Positions 1 to 11,609 are shown, counted from the stretch's first letter. The stretch is 64,000 nucleotides of DNA from Sipunculus nudus (GCA_026874595.1 CM049317.1:41934401-41998400), one strand, 5' to 3'. Numbers and translations: made by a program. Notes: generated from the sequence alone by a model not told the origin.

Positions 1-685
1 GCAGAAACAGGTTAATGGCAATGGGGAGCAGAACAGCAAAAATGTTTTGAGGAAACCAAACCTTGATTTTGTCAGCGGAGGTGTTAGTACATTATGACCC
101 AACTTATCCTTTGTTGTTTCAGTGTGATGCATCTCAGTATGGCTTAGGGGCAGTGTTACCACAGGTAATGAATGATAGAACAGAAAGAACAGTAGGGTGT
201 GCATCCAAACCACTTATTCAAGCAGAAAGGAATTATTCACAATTAGATAAGGAAGAAGACGCAGTTACTTCTGGCTCAATGAAATTCGTAAATAAATTGG
301 ACGGCACTTCAAAATTGTGACTGATCACAAGCCTTTAGTCACTTTGTTTCATGAAGAGAAACAAATTCCAGCAGTAACATCTCCCAGAATCCAGAGATGG
401 GCTATTATTCTTAGAGCGTATGAATACAACATGCAGTACAAATCAGGAAAGGAACACAGTAATGTAGATTGTTTTTCAATATTACCTTTGAAAGTAACAA
501 CTGTACCAAAGCCAGATGATCATGTATTCATGTTTACTGATTTGGAGGATTGTTCACTGATCACTGCAGATAAGATTCGTGAGTGGACAAGAAATGATCC
601 GATATTGTCCCATGTCCATGAGTATTTGTTACGTGGTTGGCCTAGTGATGATGATAGTCCCGAGTTGACTGCTTACTGGAAATGA
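1..685 (+). pseudogene. Ty3/gypsy pol fragment (RNase H and start of integrase), frameshifted
   Basis: Fragment of a Ty3/gypsy LTR-retrotransposon polyprotein running off the left window edge. Bases 1-62 already translate as the end of the reverse transcriptase connection. The RNase H domain follows, with the catalytic-Asp motif QCDASQYGLGAV, then the AERNYSQLDKEE block, then TDHKPL. The frame shifts between about 285 and 300: the first two blocks are in the frame starting at 63, while TDHKPL and everything after it are in the frame starting at 317. After the RNase H come QRWAIILRAYEYNMQYKSG and a stretch resembling the integrase zinc-binding N-terminus (IREWTRNDPILSHV and GWPSDDD). A stop at 683-685 ends it. 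No integrase core, protease, gag or LTR is visible, so this is a dead fragment. Family assignment is firm from motif order; the clade is not resolved. Confidence 0.88.
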
Positions 686-861
686 TGTATCTTACAGTAC
701 TGCCCCCTGGTGGACAGCTTGTAAACTACGTTTTATGTAGCTCTCGCAAGGTTGAGTGAGAATGAAAAAGAGGCCTTTCCGCCAAGTGATGTATTGGAGG
801 TGGAATAAATTGTGGTGGACTGTTATAGCCTTTGTGATGTTATTTGGGGTCCAAAAAAACA

Positions 862-1162
862 CAATTTTGTATTGTACCACCAGGGTTACAATGTTTAAAA
901 AGCGTTTAATTGTGTCCACAAAGTGGTGTATTGCTATCAAGTGTGGATGTTCATCAGATAAGGAAGAGTAAAAAATTCACCAGGTGTGAAATTGAATATT
1001 AATTCCAGTAATAAATTATAGCTGAGATAGTAATTAGCATAATGATATTGTCCCTCATTCAACCAACAGTGTATTTACTTCATTTTAAAAGATGTTTTTA
1101 TTTTATCAAATTTACTGAATCTATTATTTTGGTGAATAAAATTGCATGTGCTGAAAACACTG
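862..1162 (+). repeat. Dispersed repeat R1, copy 1
   Basis: About 300 bp that recur with modest divergence at 35410-35728 in the same orientation. Shared blocks include ACCACCAGGGTTACAATG, GTGTCCACAAAGTGGTGTAT and CATTCAACCAACAGTGT. The copy ends near a GTGAATAAAATT sequence that looks like a polyadenylation signal. It lies just after the gypsy fragment, so an LTR or 3' region of a retroelement is possible but not shown. The region 686-861 between the two holds nothing I recognise. Confidence 0.6.
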
Positions 1163-1242
1163 ATTCAGAATTTTGACTGGATGAAATAAAATGGATTCCA
1201 TAAGATGTATGTAGGCTGAAATGCCATCTGGCACAAGGAATC

Positions 1243-2711
1243 TAAGGACCTTCATTTTTTTTTTTTTTATTGCAAAAAACATCACATGTTACAAATTACA
1301 TAATACAAAATATTACAAACACATCCAGTAGTAAATATAACACACACAAAAATAAGACAATAAGGACAATACAGTAACCAATGTATACTTCACATTGAAT
1401 CAGACATAATGAATATATGTACTTAATTCCCTTGTTTCAGATATCCAAATTTTTTATCCTATTTTTTCCCATAATAATTTCCATTTGTTTCCCCCCTTGT
1501 ATTCAGCTGCACATTCGATTTTCTTCTGATAATTTAGATACTTTTTAAAGTTTTCTATATCAAATATAAATGATTCTTTGGTTTTATAGATGTAGGCCTT
1601 ACCATGAATAAAGATTTTATTTTCCTTCTGTTTACTTTCTTCTGGTATCCCCAGGATTATATGTTTTTCTGTAATAACCTCTGGTGATATTTTATATGCA
1701 ATGCAGACGTCTTGCCAAAATCTCTTTACAATATCACAATTAAAAAATAGATGTTTAATATCTTCTATTTCTAGATTGCATAATCTACACTTTGGATTAT
1801 CAATGATTCCAAATTTATGTAGCTTTCCTTTAAGATATAAAAAATTATACAATATTTTATACTGGAATTCACAAATTTTGTTTTCCCTACACAGGCTAAA
1901 ACAATTTGAATAAAGAGTACCCCATTCTTCTTCCAAAATATTATATTTAAGGCTATATTTTAATTTTGTTTCAGAAGTTGGTCTTAGCTGACTAACAAAA
2001 TAGTCATAAACCTTTTTTGAAGTAATATTCTCCATCACAGCAGAACCCTGTACTGTTTTACATATATCCAAATCAATTATATCTGTGCCTAGATCATTAC
2101 AGATCTCTCTTATGTACAATAAGCTGACCTGTTTAACCACGGATCTATATACTAAATAGTCTCTTTGTTTTGCACCATTAGCTAGCCAGTATTCAAACTT
2201 TCTTACGGTACCGTCATCTTTAAATATCTGATTTACATGGACCAATCCGCTTTCATATAAAGATTTACAGAATATTGGTCTTCCTTCAATTGTTATAGAT
2301 TTATTATTCCAAATAGATACGGATTCATCTTGAACTCATATCTTTCCAACTCCTAAGTATATCAAGATAAAAATTGGGAATAGTCCCTTTTAGATAATCT
2401 ATGGTGTAGTTACAGTGTAGCAAAAATTTTAAGCTTCCATACCTGGCACTAAAATTATCAATAAAAAATTTCAATCTTTATCTGTATAATCCAAGTATCT
2501 CTTGATCCACATAATTTGTTGCCCTATAATATAACTATCTATGTGTAGCATGTTCAGAACTCCACTCTTCACTGGTTTCACTAAAATTTCTCTTTTTACT
2601 TTTCCTTTTGTTTGACCTTTCCATATGAATGACCATAATATTTTCTTTATTCTCTCTTTATAGCTTTTTGGTAATATAAAGTTTGATATTAGATGTGTTA
2701 AGGACCTTCAT
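1243..2711 (-). mobile_element. 5'-truncated L1-like non-LTR retrotransposon insertion with 13-bp TSD
   Basis: The element occupies about 1256-2698 on the minus strand. The direct repeat TAAGGACCTTCAT flanks it exactly, at 1243-1255 and 2699-2711, as expected for target-primed reverse transcription. The 3' end is a T-tract on the plus strand starting at about 1256, which is the poly(A) tail. The 5' end lies inside ORF2, so only the C-terminal third of the polymerase protein was integrated. Target-site duplication, poly(A) and coding remnant agree with each other. Confidence 0.9.
1454..2698 (-). pseudogene. L1-like ORF2 C-terminal region with RVT zinc knuckle
   Basis: C-terminal part of an L1/Tx1-like reverse transcriptase ORF. 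The N-terminal piece, in the 2330-2690 region, gives a SFIWKG motif and a GVLNMLHI block in the order seen after the RT domain of L1 proteins. The frame breaks around 2250-2330. A 263-codon open stretch (1454-2245) then ends in the zinc-binding knuckle CRLCNLEIEDIKHLFFNC, which is C-x2-C-x8-H-x4-C, preceded by FQYKILYNFLYLKGKLH. The catalytic palm is absent, so it cannot be active. The element at 49585-51162 has the same knuckle and probably belongs to a related clade. Confidence 0.85.
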
Positions 2712-2889
2712 GGATGGGCAATATAAATTATAAAAGGATTTTTATAAACACGCACATTTGTTGTCAAATTTGTTTAGAAAAATGTATTAATAAAATATTT
2801 TTTTCAGCCAAATTTAAAATGAAGAGATAAAAGGTTCTGAAAATTATCACACATAAAAAGTAAACATTTTGGCGAATCCTGGAATATAC

Positions 2890-3932
2890 CAAAATGGTAT
2901 TTGGAGCACAGTTAAATTGGTATATATTGTAGGGATTATGGACAACAAGGTTATAAAGAAAATAAATGCTGGTATCAAATTTATGTACAGAAAGGGTAAC
3001 ATTTTAAAGTTTAGAGAGAAAAAGACTGTGTACTTCTCTATTTCAGTCACATTATAACTATGCATACATGATACAGAGACATTGGAAAATGTATTAAGGA
3101 AAAACTTCAAACAGCACAAAATAAGGCTTAAGGTACATATTAAATATGCAAAATAATGATCACATAGGGTATAATAGCTTTAGGCAGGTAAATTGGCTTG
3201 ATGTACAAGGAGAGTAGATTATCTTACTCTGTCACAGATGTATAAAATAGCTAACAGAACTGCTCCAGATTACATGATGGATTTGGGTAAGAGTGATGCA
3301 AATAGAAGGTACATGCAATACCAGAAGGAGAAATAGCGCTGTTGTATTACCAGTTGTAAAATCCCATGGTTATCTTAGTTTTACCTACAGCGGTATCAAA
3401 CTATGGAATAATCTTCCTAACGGGTTAAACATGTCACAAAGTAAAGGTGTTTTTAAAAACAATTGTAAACAATACTTTTTTTAGAGATGTACAACCAGGA
3501 AAATAATATCTACACTGCATAGTATATCATACAAATGTTGGACTACTTACTAATTAGTATCACTTTTTACTGTATGTGCACTTTAAAGGCATTTCATCAT
3601 TTTTTCCATATTAATGTTCATTCAAAGTTAGCATATTAATGTAACAGTTTTTTTTGTTTTGTTTTTGTATAATAATGTAATTTATTTAAAATTATTTAAT
3701 ATTGTTTCATAGCTTGTAACTTACTGTTAGTAGTATTTTTGTGTAACTTATAGCCAGAGTCATATTGATTGTGTTAGCTTAAGGGTCCACTATGGAAATA
3801 AGTATCTTGCATATTAGCAACACTTTTAGTGACCCCCCAAACATGGCTACATGGCCCAATATGTATGGTTCAGCTCCTGTATATACATTGTATATATATC
3901 ATCAATCATGAATAAAGTATAATCAATCAATC
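2890..3932 (+). pseudogene. CR1/Jockey-like non-LTR retrotransposon, RT C-terminus and 3' tail
   Basis: Remnant of the post-RT region of a non-LTR element. The order of blocks is an INAGIKFMYRKGN segment at about 2960-3000; a LQTAQNKALRYILN segment at about 3105-3150; NWLDVQGRV and a MYKIANRTAPDYM segment at about 3190-3280; and finally FTYSGIKLWNNLPNGL followed by FKNNCKQYF (3370-3484). The last is the typical C-terminal end of CR1, Jockey and related proteins. Several frame changes separate the blocks. From 3485 to 3932 there is a 3' untranslated stretch with AATAAAG, ending in the short tandem AATCAATCAATC at about 3921. CR1-type elements end in such microsatellites instead of poly(A). The 5' boundary is not resolved. 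Confidence 0.78.
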
Positions 3933-4152
3933 GGGAATGACGTAGTAAATGTTATTAATTGACAAGCAAGTACACTTACCCCATTACAATATCCTTGCCT
4001 TCCGGCAGACTGAAATGCATAATAATGTGACAGTGTACATTTAATAATATATATATATACTTCAGATGTGTTTGGTGATGACAGACAGTTAAAAGGGTTC
4101 TGTTTTTTTTTCATATATGATTATATGACATGTATTCACAAACTGAAACAAG

Positions 4153-4735
4153 GGGACACACTGAAACCCGGGCCCAACTGGAGAAACCCTGGCCCAATTA
4201 ATAACTCGATAAATGACCTTTACGTAATAGAAACGATCCTGAAATTGAGCTAATCGTGAAGACTGGGTCTAACCCTTCCCGAACAAATAAAAATTTTGGT
4301 GATAATTCGTGTTTTTAGTGCTGAATTATAACTTTTAATAAGGGTCAAATAATCAATTTGGGGCCATCAGAAAACCCGGGCCCAATAAAAACGGCCGTAT
4401 CATACGTGTTCTATACAAATATTTCACATTTTCCTATTGATTTTAATAAAATGGACAGTACATTAACCATAGTTACAAAAAATGTGACTAAAATTCGGTT
4501 AATTATGACGATTCTTAACTATAACATCTATGATCAGACAGACGGACAATACGTCTCCCAGGCCCAAATCAAAATACATTTACACTCGATAACAAATAAT
4601 TTTGTTTACATATTACGACTGGTAACCTTAGATTAGACTATCCCCTGTCTGTACACAAGATTTAGAACATAAAATATTCCAAATCACCAGCGTTTATAAT
4701 GGTACTTTGGATGGTCGAAAGAAAGGCTTATTTAA
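4153..4735 (+). repeat. Left terminal inverted repeat of the ULP1/PHD element
   Basis: Pairs with the reverse complement of 6930-7512. The motif CCCGGGCCCAA or a close variant occurs several times: near 4167, near 4185 (as CCCTGGCCCAA) and near 4375, with degenerate copies near 4558 and 4754. Matching copies sit at comparable distances in the right TIR. The 92-codon open frame at 4358-4636 lies wholly inside this TIR and is not a gene. Confidence 0.85.
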
Positions 4736-4921
4736 CTCTTCATGTACCTTTACCGGGCCTAAATCCTCACAGATCTTAAACGCTACAAAGCTTGTATTTT
4801 CAAACTTTGATGTGTAATGATAAAGAAAATATGCTCCTGTAACTGATGCACTTTATTTTTTGTTTGTTTATTCCATGAAATTCTCTAAGTTTCCAAATTG
4901 TTTAACAAGAGAATATGTCAA

Positions 4922-6190
4922 ATGGACCCTTTTTACCCTTGGAGTGGAGTAAATGTAATTTGAACGGACAATATTGTAACCGAATCTACACCGAATACAA
5001 AATGTGAAGATTTTTCCAATTTAGAATTCAGTATAAGTCCTTTAAAAAAACAGGAACACCAACAAACACCAAAATCTATTTTAAAAGAAAAGGGCTGTAC
5101 ATCTACTCGTAAGAAATTAACTTTCAAAATAAATGATTCCAACAAGCAAAAACATAATGATCCTCTCATAACTGTCTCGTCTCATGCGCAAACAGGTGAG
5201 GTTGAAGAGTGGAATAGCTTCCAGTGGATCGACTGGTCCAATATTTCATAAAATACACAAATTAATAAGTCGGAAAGTCATGTTCATAAACTCTTTCACT
5301 CCATGCACAGTAGTATTGATGATTCTGAAAAATCAAAAGATGTTCATCATTCAACTGTTAGGTTGCATGACAGTGGGGATATTAACGATGCACTAAATAG
5401 TATTGATATAAGTGATTTATGGATTAGCCAATTAAAATTGACCAACTCTGATAGGGAAATACTTGTGAATCAAAATGGCTGGTTAACTTCAGAACATATT
5501 CTTGCAGCCACACATCTATTAAAAAGACAATATCCTACGATGGGGGGGTTACAAGATCCAATACTTGCACCTTTTAGGGATTATTCAGACAAGTGGGTTT
5601 ATGTGAAAAGGTTTAGGAATATTTCAGAGGAGAAGCATGCAGTACAAATTTTACATAATGGAACAGATCACTGGGTATGCGCAATTAAGGTATACTAAGA
5701 TGTGTTTTTATTGGATAGTTGGGCATCAAGCAATTTGACAGAATCACTAATAATTCAGTTGTCTGTTTGGGGGGAAGGAATCAGAACTTGAGTTGTACAA
5801 GCCCAAGGTGCAAAACCAGCGTCCAGGATCTGGTGACTGTGCCCTATTCGCTATAGGTTTTATTTTGCAGCTCCAATGAAGTGCCAATTCACGCGAAGTT
5901 TTTAGATGACAGTGCTGTAATGAGAACACATTTAAAATCTTGTTATGAAAAAGGTGAAGTGACACCGTTCCCAAAACAGAAAAAACAAAAGTTCAATATT
6001 TCAATATTTCGAAGATTAAAATCTATATCATTAAAAGTGGCCATATCCTGCACTTGTGGCTTAGCAGACGTTTTTGACGATTTGGTTAAATGTGATGGCA
6101 CCTGCCAACTCAAATTTCATGTGTCTTGCATAAGTGTCCGAAAAAAATCTCTTAGGAATGGTAAAAATTTTTGTTCACACTTCCAAGTTT
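4922..6190 (+). pseudogene. ULP1-like (C48) cysteine protease with C-terminal PHD-like finger, decayed
   Basis: The ATG at 4922 opens one frame running to 5698, broken by a TGA at 4961 and a TAA at 5249. This N-terminal part is charged and low-complexity. From about 5420 the protease domain begins: an NGWLTSEHILAATHLLK block, then GGLQDP, then QILHNGTDHWVC with the catalytic-type His at codon 5669-5671. A stop follows at 5696, but the frame continues into VFLLDSWASSN with the Asp codon at 5714-5716. After a frameshift between about 5750 and 5790 comes PGSGDCALFAIGF, with the Cys codon at 5838-5840 and a Gln-containing block before it. His-Asp-Cys order is that of the ULP1/SENP family. After another shift (5881 frame) a zinc finger starts at 6049 (SCTCGL, VKCDGTCQ, FHVSC, NFCSH), PHD-like with an incomplete last metal pair. 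Related fusions are known from transposon-derived proteins. Not functional as it stands. Confidence 0.8.
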
Positions 6191-6929
6191 AGATATTGTT
6201 TATTCTAAGAGGAATGCAATAATACTTATTTATTAATATCTATGTATCTATATATGTATATGTGATGCATATATGTGTATATACCCCTTGATGTTTAAAG
6301 ATGTGTACAAATGTATGTAAATGTATATATTTTTACCAGTTGTAATTTCTTTGACAGGGAAGACAGCTTTTGATTTTCATTGCAGAAGTTGCTACTAAAA
6401 TGTTGTTTGAAATCGTGGTTTTATGTACGATTCTTCTTGTGTGTGGGTAGACATAATTGCACACCACTTAAGGGACACCTCATTTAATGGGTGTACTATG
6501 GACAATTAGCGTGTGCTGTCATGCATGCATACCCGAGTGCAGCAAACCTAATTGTTTGATTAGGCGAGTGATTAAGCAGGAGTGGTTTTGTATACAGGGT
6601 TCTGCGGAGGGCAATTAATAAAGCAGCAGTGGGCAATTAATTATCGATCTGCCACATCCACATTTCCTAGTGTTTTTTTTTCACTAAGTAAACTGGCGAT
6701 TCTATGATATAGTGCTACATAATTTGTGGTCCTTATACCTAAAACATAAAATATAAATTCATTTGAAGATTATGGTTTAACCAGTTCAAATAAAACGTTA
6801 AACAGTAACGGTTGTAACCATTAGGGCTATTTAAATCGGAACATGTTGAAAATTGTACCTCTGTACCCCATATAAATACTATAATGAATGACAGTTTGGG
6901 TCTGGTCATGGTATATGGTACGTTCCTTA

Positions 6930-7512
6930 GCCTTTTATGAGATCATCCCGAAAAACGTAATAAACACAGGAAATTCTAATTATTTTACGTATTAAATCTT
7001 GTACACAGATGATAGTCTAATCTAACGTAACCAGTCATAAAATGAGAAATATATCATTTATAATGGAGTAAATGCATTTTGATTTGGGCCCGGGAGGCGT
7101 ACTGCGGGAAAATTGACCATCTGTCGGAAGGTATATGTTATAGTTAGGAATTTGGCTTAATTTTCGAAATTTTAGTTATCTTTTTGGTGTGTATGGTTAG
7201 AGAACTGTACATTCTGTTATAATCAGCTGGAAAAGGTGTAAAATACGCATAAAATACATATGATACGGCCGTTTTCTGTGGGCCGGGGTTTTCTGACTGC
7301 CCCAAATATAGGCATTTTAACCCTTATTGAGAGTAATAAATTACCACAATAAATACGAATTATCAGCTATATTTTTATTTCATAGGGAAGGGATAGTCCT
7401 AATCTTTCTGATTAATTCAGTTTCAAGATCGTTTCTATTACGTATGGGTCTTTTTTCATGTGTTTATTTGGGCCCGGGTTTCTCCAGTTGGGCCCGGGTT
7501 TCAGTGTGTCCC
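6930..7512 (-). repeat. Right terminal inverted repeat of the ULP1/PHD element
   Basis: Reverse complement of 4153-4735 with many substitutions. The outer part contains two GGGCCCGGGTTT copies (about 7470-7502), a GGGCCGGGGTTT variant near 7280 and a GGGCCCGGGAGG variant near 7086. The open frames at 7327-7515 and 7412-7594 are within or across this repeat and are not supported as genes. Confidence 0.85.
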
Positions 7513-7587
7513 TGAAACAAGTTTTCAGGTAAACAACAGAATAGCAAATATCAGAGCTATGTTGAAGTATCAGAGACTGTCGTGTCA

Positions 7588-8653
7588 ACTCCATTCACCT
7601 GAGGGCATAATACTCCATTCACCCCAGAGCATTATACTCCAGTAATCCCGGGGCATTATTTATACTCCGGGATATCCCGGGGCATTATTTATACTCCAGT
7701 AATCCCGGGGCATTATTTATACTCCAGTAATCCCGGGGCATTATTTATACTTCAGTAATCCCAGGGCATTATTTATACTCCAGTAATCCCGGAGCATTAT
7801 TTATACTCCAGTAATCCCGGGGCATTATTTATACTCCAGTAATCCCAGGGCATTATTTATACTCCAGTAATCCCGGGGCATTATTTATACTCCAGTAATC
7901 CCGGGGCATTATTTATACTCCAGTAATCCCAGGGCATTATTTATACTCCAGTAATCCCGGGGCATTATTTATACTCCAGTAATCCCGGGGCATTATTTAT
8001 ACTCCAGTAATCCAGGAGCATTATTTATACTCCAGTAAACCCGGGGCATTATTTTTACTCCAGTAATCCCGGGGCATTATTTATACTCCAGTAATCCCGG
8101 AGCATTATTTATACTCCAGTAATCCCGGGGCATTATTTATACTCCAGTAATCCCGGGGCATTATTTATACTCCAGTAATCCCGGGGCATTATTTATACTC
8201 CAGTAATCCCGGGGCATTATTTATACTCCAGTAATCCCGGAGCATTATTTATACTTCAGTAATCCCGGGGCATTATTTATACTCCAGTAATCCCGGAGCA
8301 TTATTTATACTCCAGTAATCCCGGGGCATTATTTATACTCCAGTAATCCCGGAGCATTATTTATACTCCAGTAATCCCGGGGCATTATTTATACTTCAGT
8401 AATCCCGGGGCATTATTTATACTCCAGTAATCCCGGGGCATTATTTATACTCCAGTAATCCCGGGGCATTATTTATACTCCAGTAATCCCGGGGCATTAT
8501 TTATACTCCAGTAATCCCGGGGCATTATTTATACTCCAGTAATACCGGAGCATTATTTATACTCCAGTAATCCCGGGGCATTATTTATACTCCAGTAATA
8601 CCGGGGCTTTATTTATACTCCAGTCATCAAACAAAAGGCATGATACTCCAGTA
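7588..8653. repeat. 28-bp minisatellite, about 37 copies
   Basis: Tandem array with unit CATTATTTATACTCCAGTAA followed by TCCCGGGG, 28 bp. Spacing is exact over most of the array (for example, starts at 7683 and 7711). The left edge is degenerate (ACTCCATTCACC variants at 7588-7640) and the right edge decays at about 8620-8653. Common variants are CCCAGGG and CCCGGAG in place of CCCGGGG. A stray CATCCCGGGGCATTA lies at about 8842. There are no spacers, so this is not CRISPR. Confidence 0.95.
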
Positions 8654-8930
8654 TGTTAACCTCTACTGTCGTCTTCTAACCCTATTTTATATTTCTGTTA
8701 TATTTATTTGTTCTAGTTTAGATACTTTTATTTAGTATGCCACTATTTTATTTCAGATTGGTGGAGCCCTTTAGATTTGAATGAATGAAAGTGATATGAT
8801 TCAAATAAAGATTGTTAAATTGGGGGTTAATTTTTCACAGTCATCCCGGGGCATTAGACTTGGTGGTCAATACCTGCTGGCCAAAATGCTTTAACACTTA
8901 AGTTTTCTTTCAGTGGCTTAAACTACATGA

Positions 8931-9110
8931 AGTCCTCATGAGATGTACTCCGAGCACATCAAGTCCTCATGAGATGTACTCAGAGCACATCAAGTCCTCA
9001 TGAGATGTACTCAGAGCACATCAAGTCCTCTTAAGATGTACTCAGAGCACATCAAGTCCTCATGAGATGTACTCAGAGCACTTCCAGTCCTCATGAGGTG
9101 TGCTCAGAGC
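8931..9110. repeat. 31-bp minisatellite, about 6 copies
   Basis: Unit AGTCCTCATGAGATGTACTC followed by AGAGCACATCA, 31 bp, repeated nearly six times. The last copy is diverged. It lies between two unrelated arrays. Confidence 0.93.
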
Positions 9111-9137
9111 CAAACTGGGCTGCAGAGTTTGTCAGTT

Positions 9138-10093
9138 GGAGTTAATAACATTAACCGTAAACTTAATTAACTTACAGTTAATGTTAATGACAATATTGGG
9201 TTTACTCAGTTGATGACATTAACATTGGGTTTACCTACAGTTAATGTTAATGACAATATGGGTTTAACTAAGTGAATGACATTAAGGGTATACCTACAGT
9301 AAATGTCATTAAAATGGGGTTAACTTAAGTTAATGACATAAAAATGGGGTATACTTAAAGTTAATGACATTAATATGGGGTATACTTACAGTTAATGTTA
9401 ATGACAATATGGGTCATACTAAGTTAATGACATTAACATGGGGTATACCTACAGTAGATGTCAATAACATAGGGTATACTTACAGTTAATGACAATATGG
9501 GGTATACTAAGTTAAAGACAATGACATGGTATACCTAGTTAATAACATTAACATTGGGTATACTTAAAGTTAATGACAACATGGGGTATACTAAGTTAAT
9601 GACATTAACATGGGGTATACCTACAGCAAATGTCATTAACATAGGGTATATTTACAGTTAATGTTAATGACAACATTGGGTGTACCAAGTTAAAGACAAT
9701 AACGTGGTAAACCTAGTTAATAATATTAACATTGGGTATACTTAAAGTTAATGACAACATGGGGTATACTAAGTTAATGACATTAACATGGGGTATACCT
9801 ACAGTAAATGTCATTAAAATGGGCTATTCTTACAGTTAATTACATAAACACAGCTAGGGTATACTTACAGTTTATTACATTAATATAGGGTATACTTACA
9901 GTTAATGACATTAATATGGGGTATACTTACAGTTAATGACATTAATATGGGATATACTTATAGTTAATGACATGAATATGGGGTATACTTAAAGTTAATG
10001 ACATTAACATAGGGTATACCTACAGTTAATGTTAATGACAATATGAGGTTTAATTAAAGTTAATGAGGTTAACATGGTGTATACTTACAGTTG
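9138..10093. repeat. Degenerate ~31-bp minisatellite based on GTTAATGACATTAA
   Basis: About 30 copies of a unit like ACAGTTAATGACATTAATAT plus GGGGTATACTT. Regular 31-bp copies occur at about 9890-10000, with irregular and partly duplicated units elsewhere. Many units contain inverted TTAATGTTAATGACATTAA-type stretches, giving local hairpin potential. Confidence 0.9.
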
Positions 10094-11609
10094 GTCATTG
10101 GTTCGAACATTGCTTCTCTTCAGCTGGGTGAGCGTGTAATACTGCTCCACAGGCTTCCCGCTTGAAAGAAAAAAAATCCCATGTATATACCTGGCATAGA
10201 AAATGTGAAAGTATTCAAAAAACAAAATGAAGTGACATCAACGTTAATAATAATAATATATATATATAGTAGAACCTCTGAATTACAGGCACTGGCCATA
10301 CCGGACATTTTTCCCACTCAGGGAGGTGCCTTTAGTATTGGGAGGTTATGAATTGGGAGACCCACTTGCAATTTGTGGACTTACACTGAATGGCAAGTAC
10401 ATTCTACAAGTACATTCTACAAGTACATTCTACTAAAAAAAATTCAAGTGAGAAAAGAAAAAGGAACAGCAATTTATGGAATAGACTAAGATGTGCACAT
10501 TTAATATCAATATTGGGAAAAACAATTGCTAAAACATTTTCATATGACCCGTTCATAAGATTTGCTAAGATGTCAGCTTCAGTTGAGTTAACCAACTTCA
10601 TTTGAGCCATCAGGCAGATCGTCGGCCCTGTTGTAGACACCACAAAGAGACTAATACAGATCTAAGAAAACAAACTTTGCCAGAGAGAGGTCCAAGGACT
10701 TTTGACGTCCACGCTTACTGCATAAGCTTCAAATGGGCTATCGGACAGCCGCTTAAAAATCAAAGGACCGCATATGCCCTATGGGCTTGCCTGTCACTCT
10801 GCCCACTATACAGAGGTGTTCTGACAGCTCCAATCCTTGATAACTACTCATAATTCAGACAAGAGAGATGCTTGCAACTGAGTAAATAAATACATGTATA
10901 TAATAATAAATAGTTAATTTTCAAAAGACTGCCTGTATGTGGCAGAGGTACTCTTACTCCAGATGTTCCACTATATATATATATATATATATGGGGCTCA
11001 GCTGTGAAAAGGGATGCCATCGCTATATGGAATGTCATACATGCACTTATACAATCTACAGAGGTTCAGGTCATTTAGAGTTCTCAAACAAATAAGTGTA
11101 AATCCTCATAGATCTGGCATCTCATAACACCATCAGACCAAAACCAGGAAAAATAAATGAAAGAAAGAATTAACTGCACAGCAGGAAATACAATGACCAG
11201 TGATGAATCCATACACGTTTATGCTTGACAAGTATAATATTATTTCTGGTACATCGACAAATCCGTTCTTTCATAAAATGTACTTGCATAATTGTACACC
11301 TTTATCACTGAAATAACAAAGTACATATTAAATGAAAAGGCTAATCCAAAAATAAATTTTTTTTCTCCTACAAATACTTGTAGATTCAATTTAATGATTC
11401 ATTTCATTTTAATATGTCAAACTTTTCCACAATGCAGGCCATAGTACACTGAATCCAAGTTTTGCACAAATAAACACGGCTACCACAGCTGGTTAATGTG
11501 TACATAACTATATGTATTGTTCACCTCATGTGAGAGAGCGGCATTAAGAGTCTGTGCAGGTGAAGGAGTTATATGTTTACCTGACAGAAAAAAGAACAAA
11601 TTCTATTAA
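10094..11609. other. Unassigned AT-rich sequence
   Basis: No gene supported. Small features are TA runs at about 10256-10267 and 10973-10992, a three-fold 13-bp repeat (CAAGTACATTCTA) at 10395-10432, and an AGTAGAACCTCTGAATTA stretch at about 10268 that resembles one end of a MITE, with a loose inverted match (GGAGGTTATGAATT) at about 10341. Open frames here are short and lack family features. Confidence 0.5.

Larger units (their letters stand above)
4144..7521 (+). mobile_element. 3.36-kb DNA transposon with ~580-bp TIRs and 9-bp TSD, Mutator-like by structure
   Basis: The element proper is 4153-7512. Its ends are inverted: each tip reads GGGACACACTGAAACCCGGG inward. The 9-bp direct repeat TGAAACAAG flanks it exactly, at 4144-4152 and 7513-7521. 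The inverted repeats run about 580 bp inward (4153 to about 4735; about 6930 to 7512) with many substitutions, so the insertion is old. Long TIRs with 9-bp duplications fit the Mutator (MULE) superfamily, and plant MULEs are known to carry ULP1 protease genes. No transposase is visible, so the superfamily rests on structure alone. The interior holds a decayed ULP1/PHD gene at 4922-6190 and about 700 bp of noncoding sequence with TATG-rich tracts (6190-6930). Confidence 0.82.

Noticed and set aside
4358-4636. 92-codon open frame
   Set aside because: It lies entirely inside the left TIR, and the matching right TIR does not keep the frame.
4933-5169. 78-codon minus-strand frame
   Set aside because: Antisense to the N-terminal part of the ULP1/PHD gene, whose frame on the plus strand is open here and continues in phase to the protease domain.
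5881-6192. Independent small PHD-finger gene
   Set aside because: Its start lies inside the protease region and the upstream residues continue the ULP1 domain across a frameshift, so it is the C-terminal part of the same decayed gene.
7588-8653. 28-bp repeats at regular spacing, superficially like a CRISPR array
   Set aside because: Units are contiguous with no spacers, the setting is a eukaryotic genome full of retrotransposons, and no cas genes are present. It is a minisatellite.
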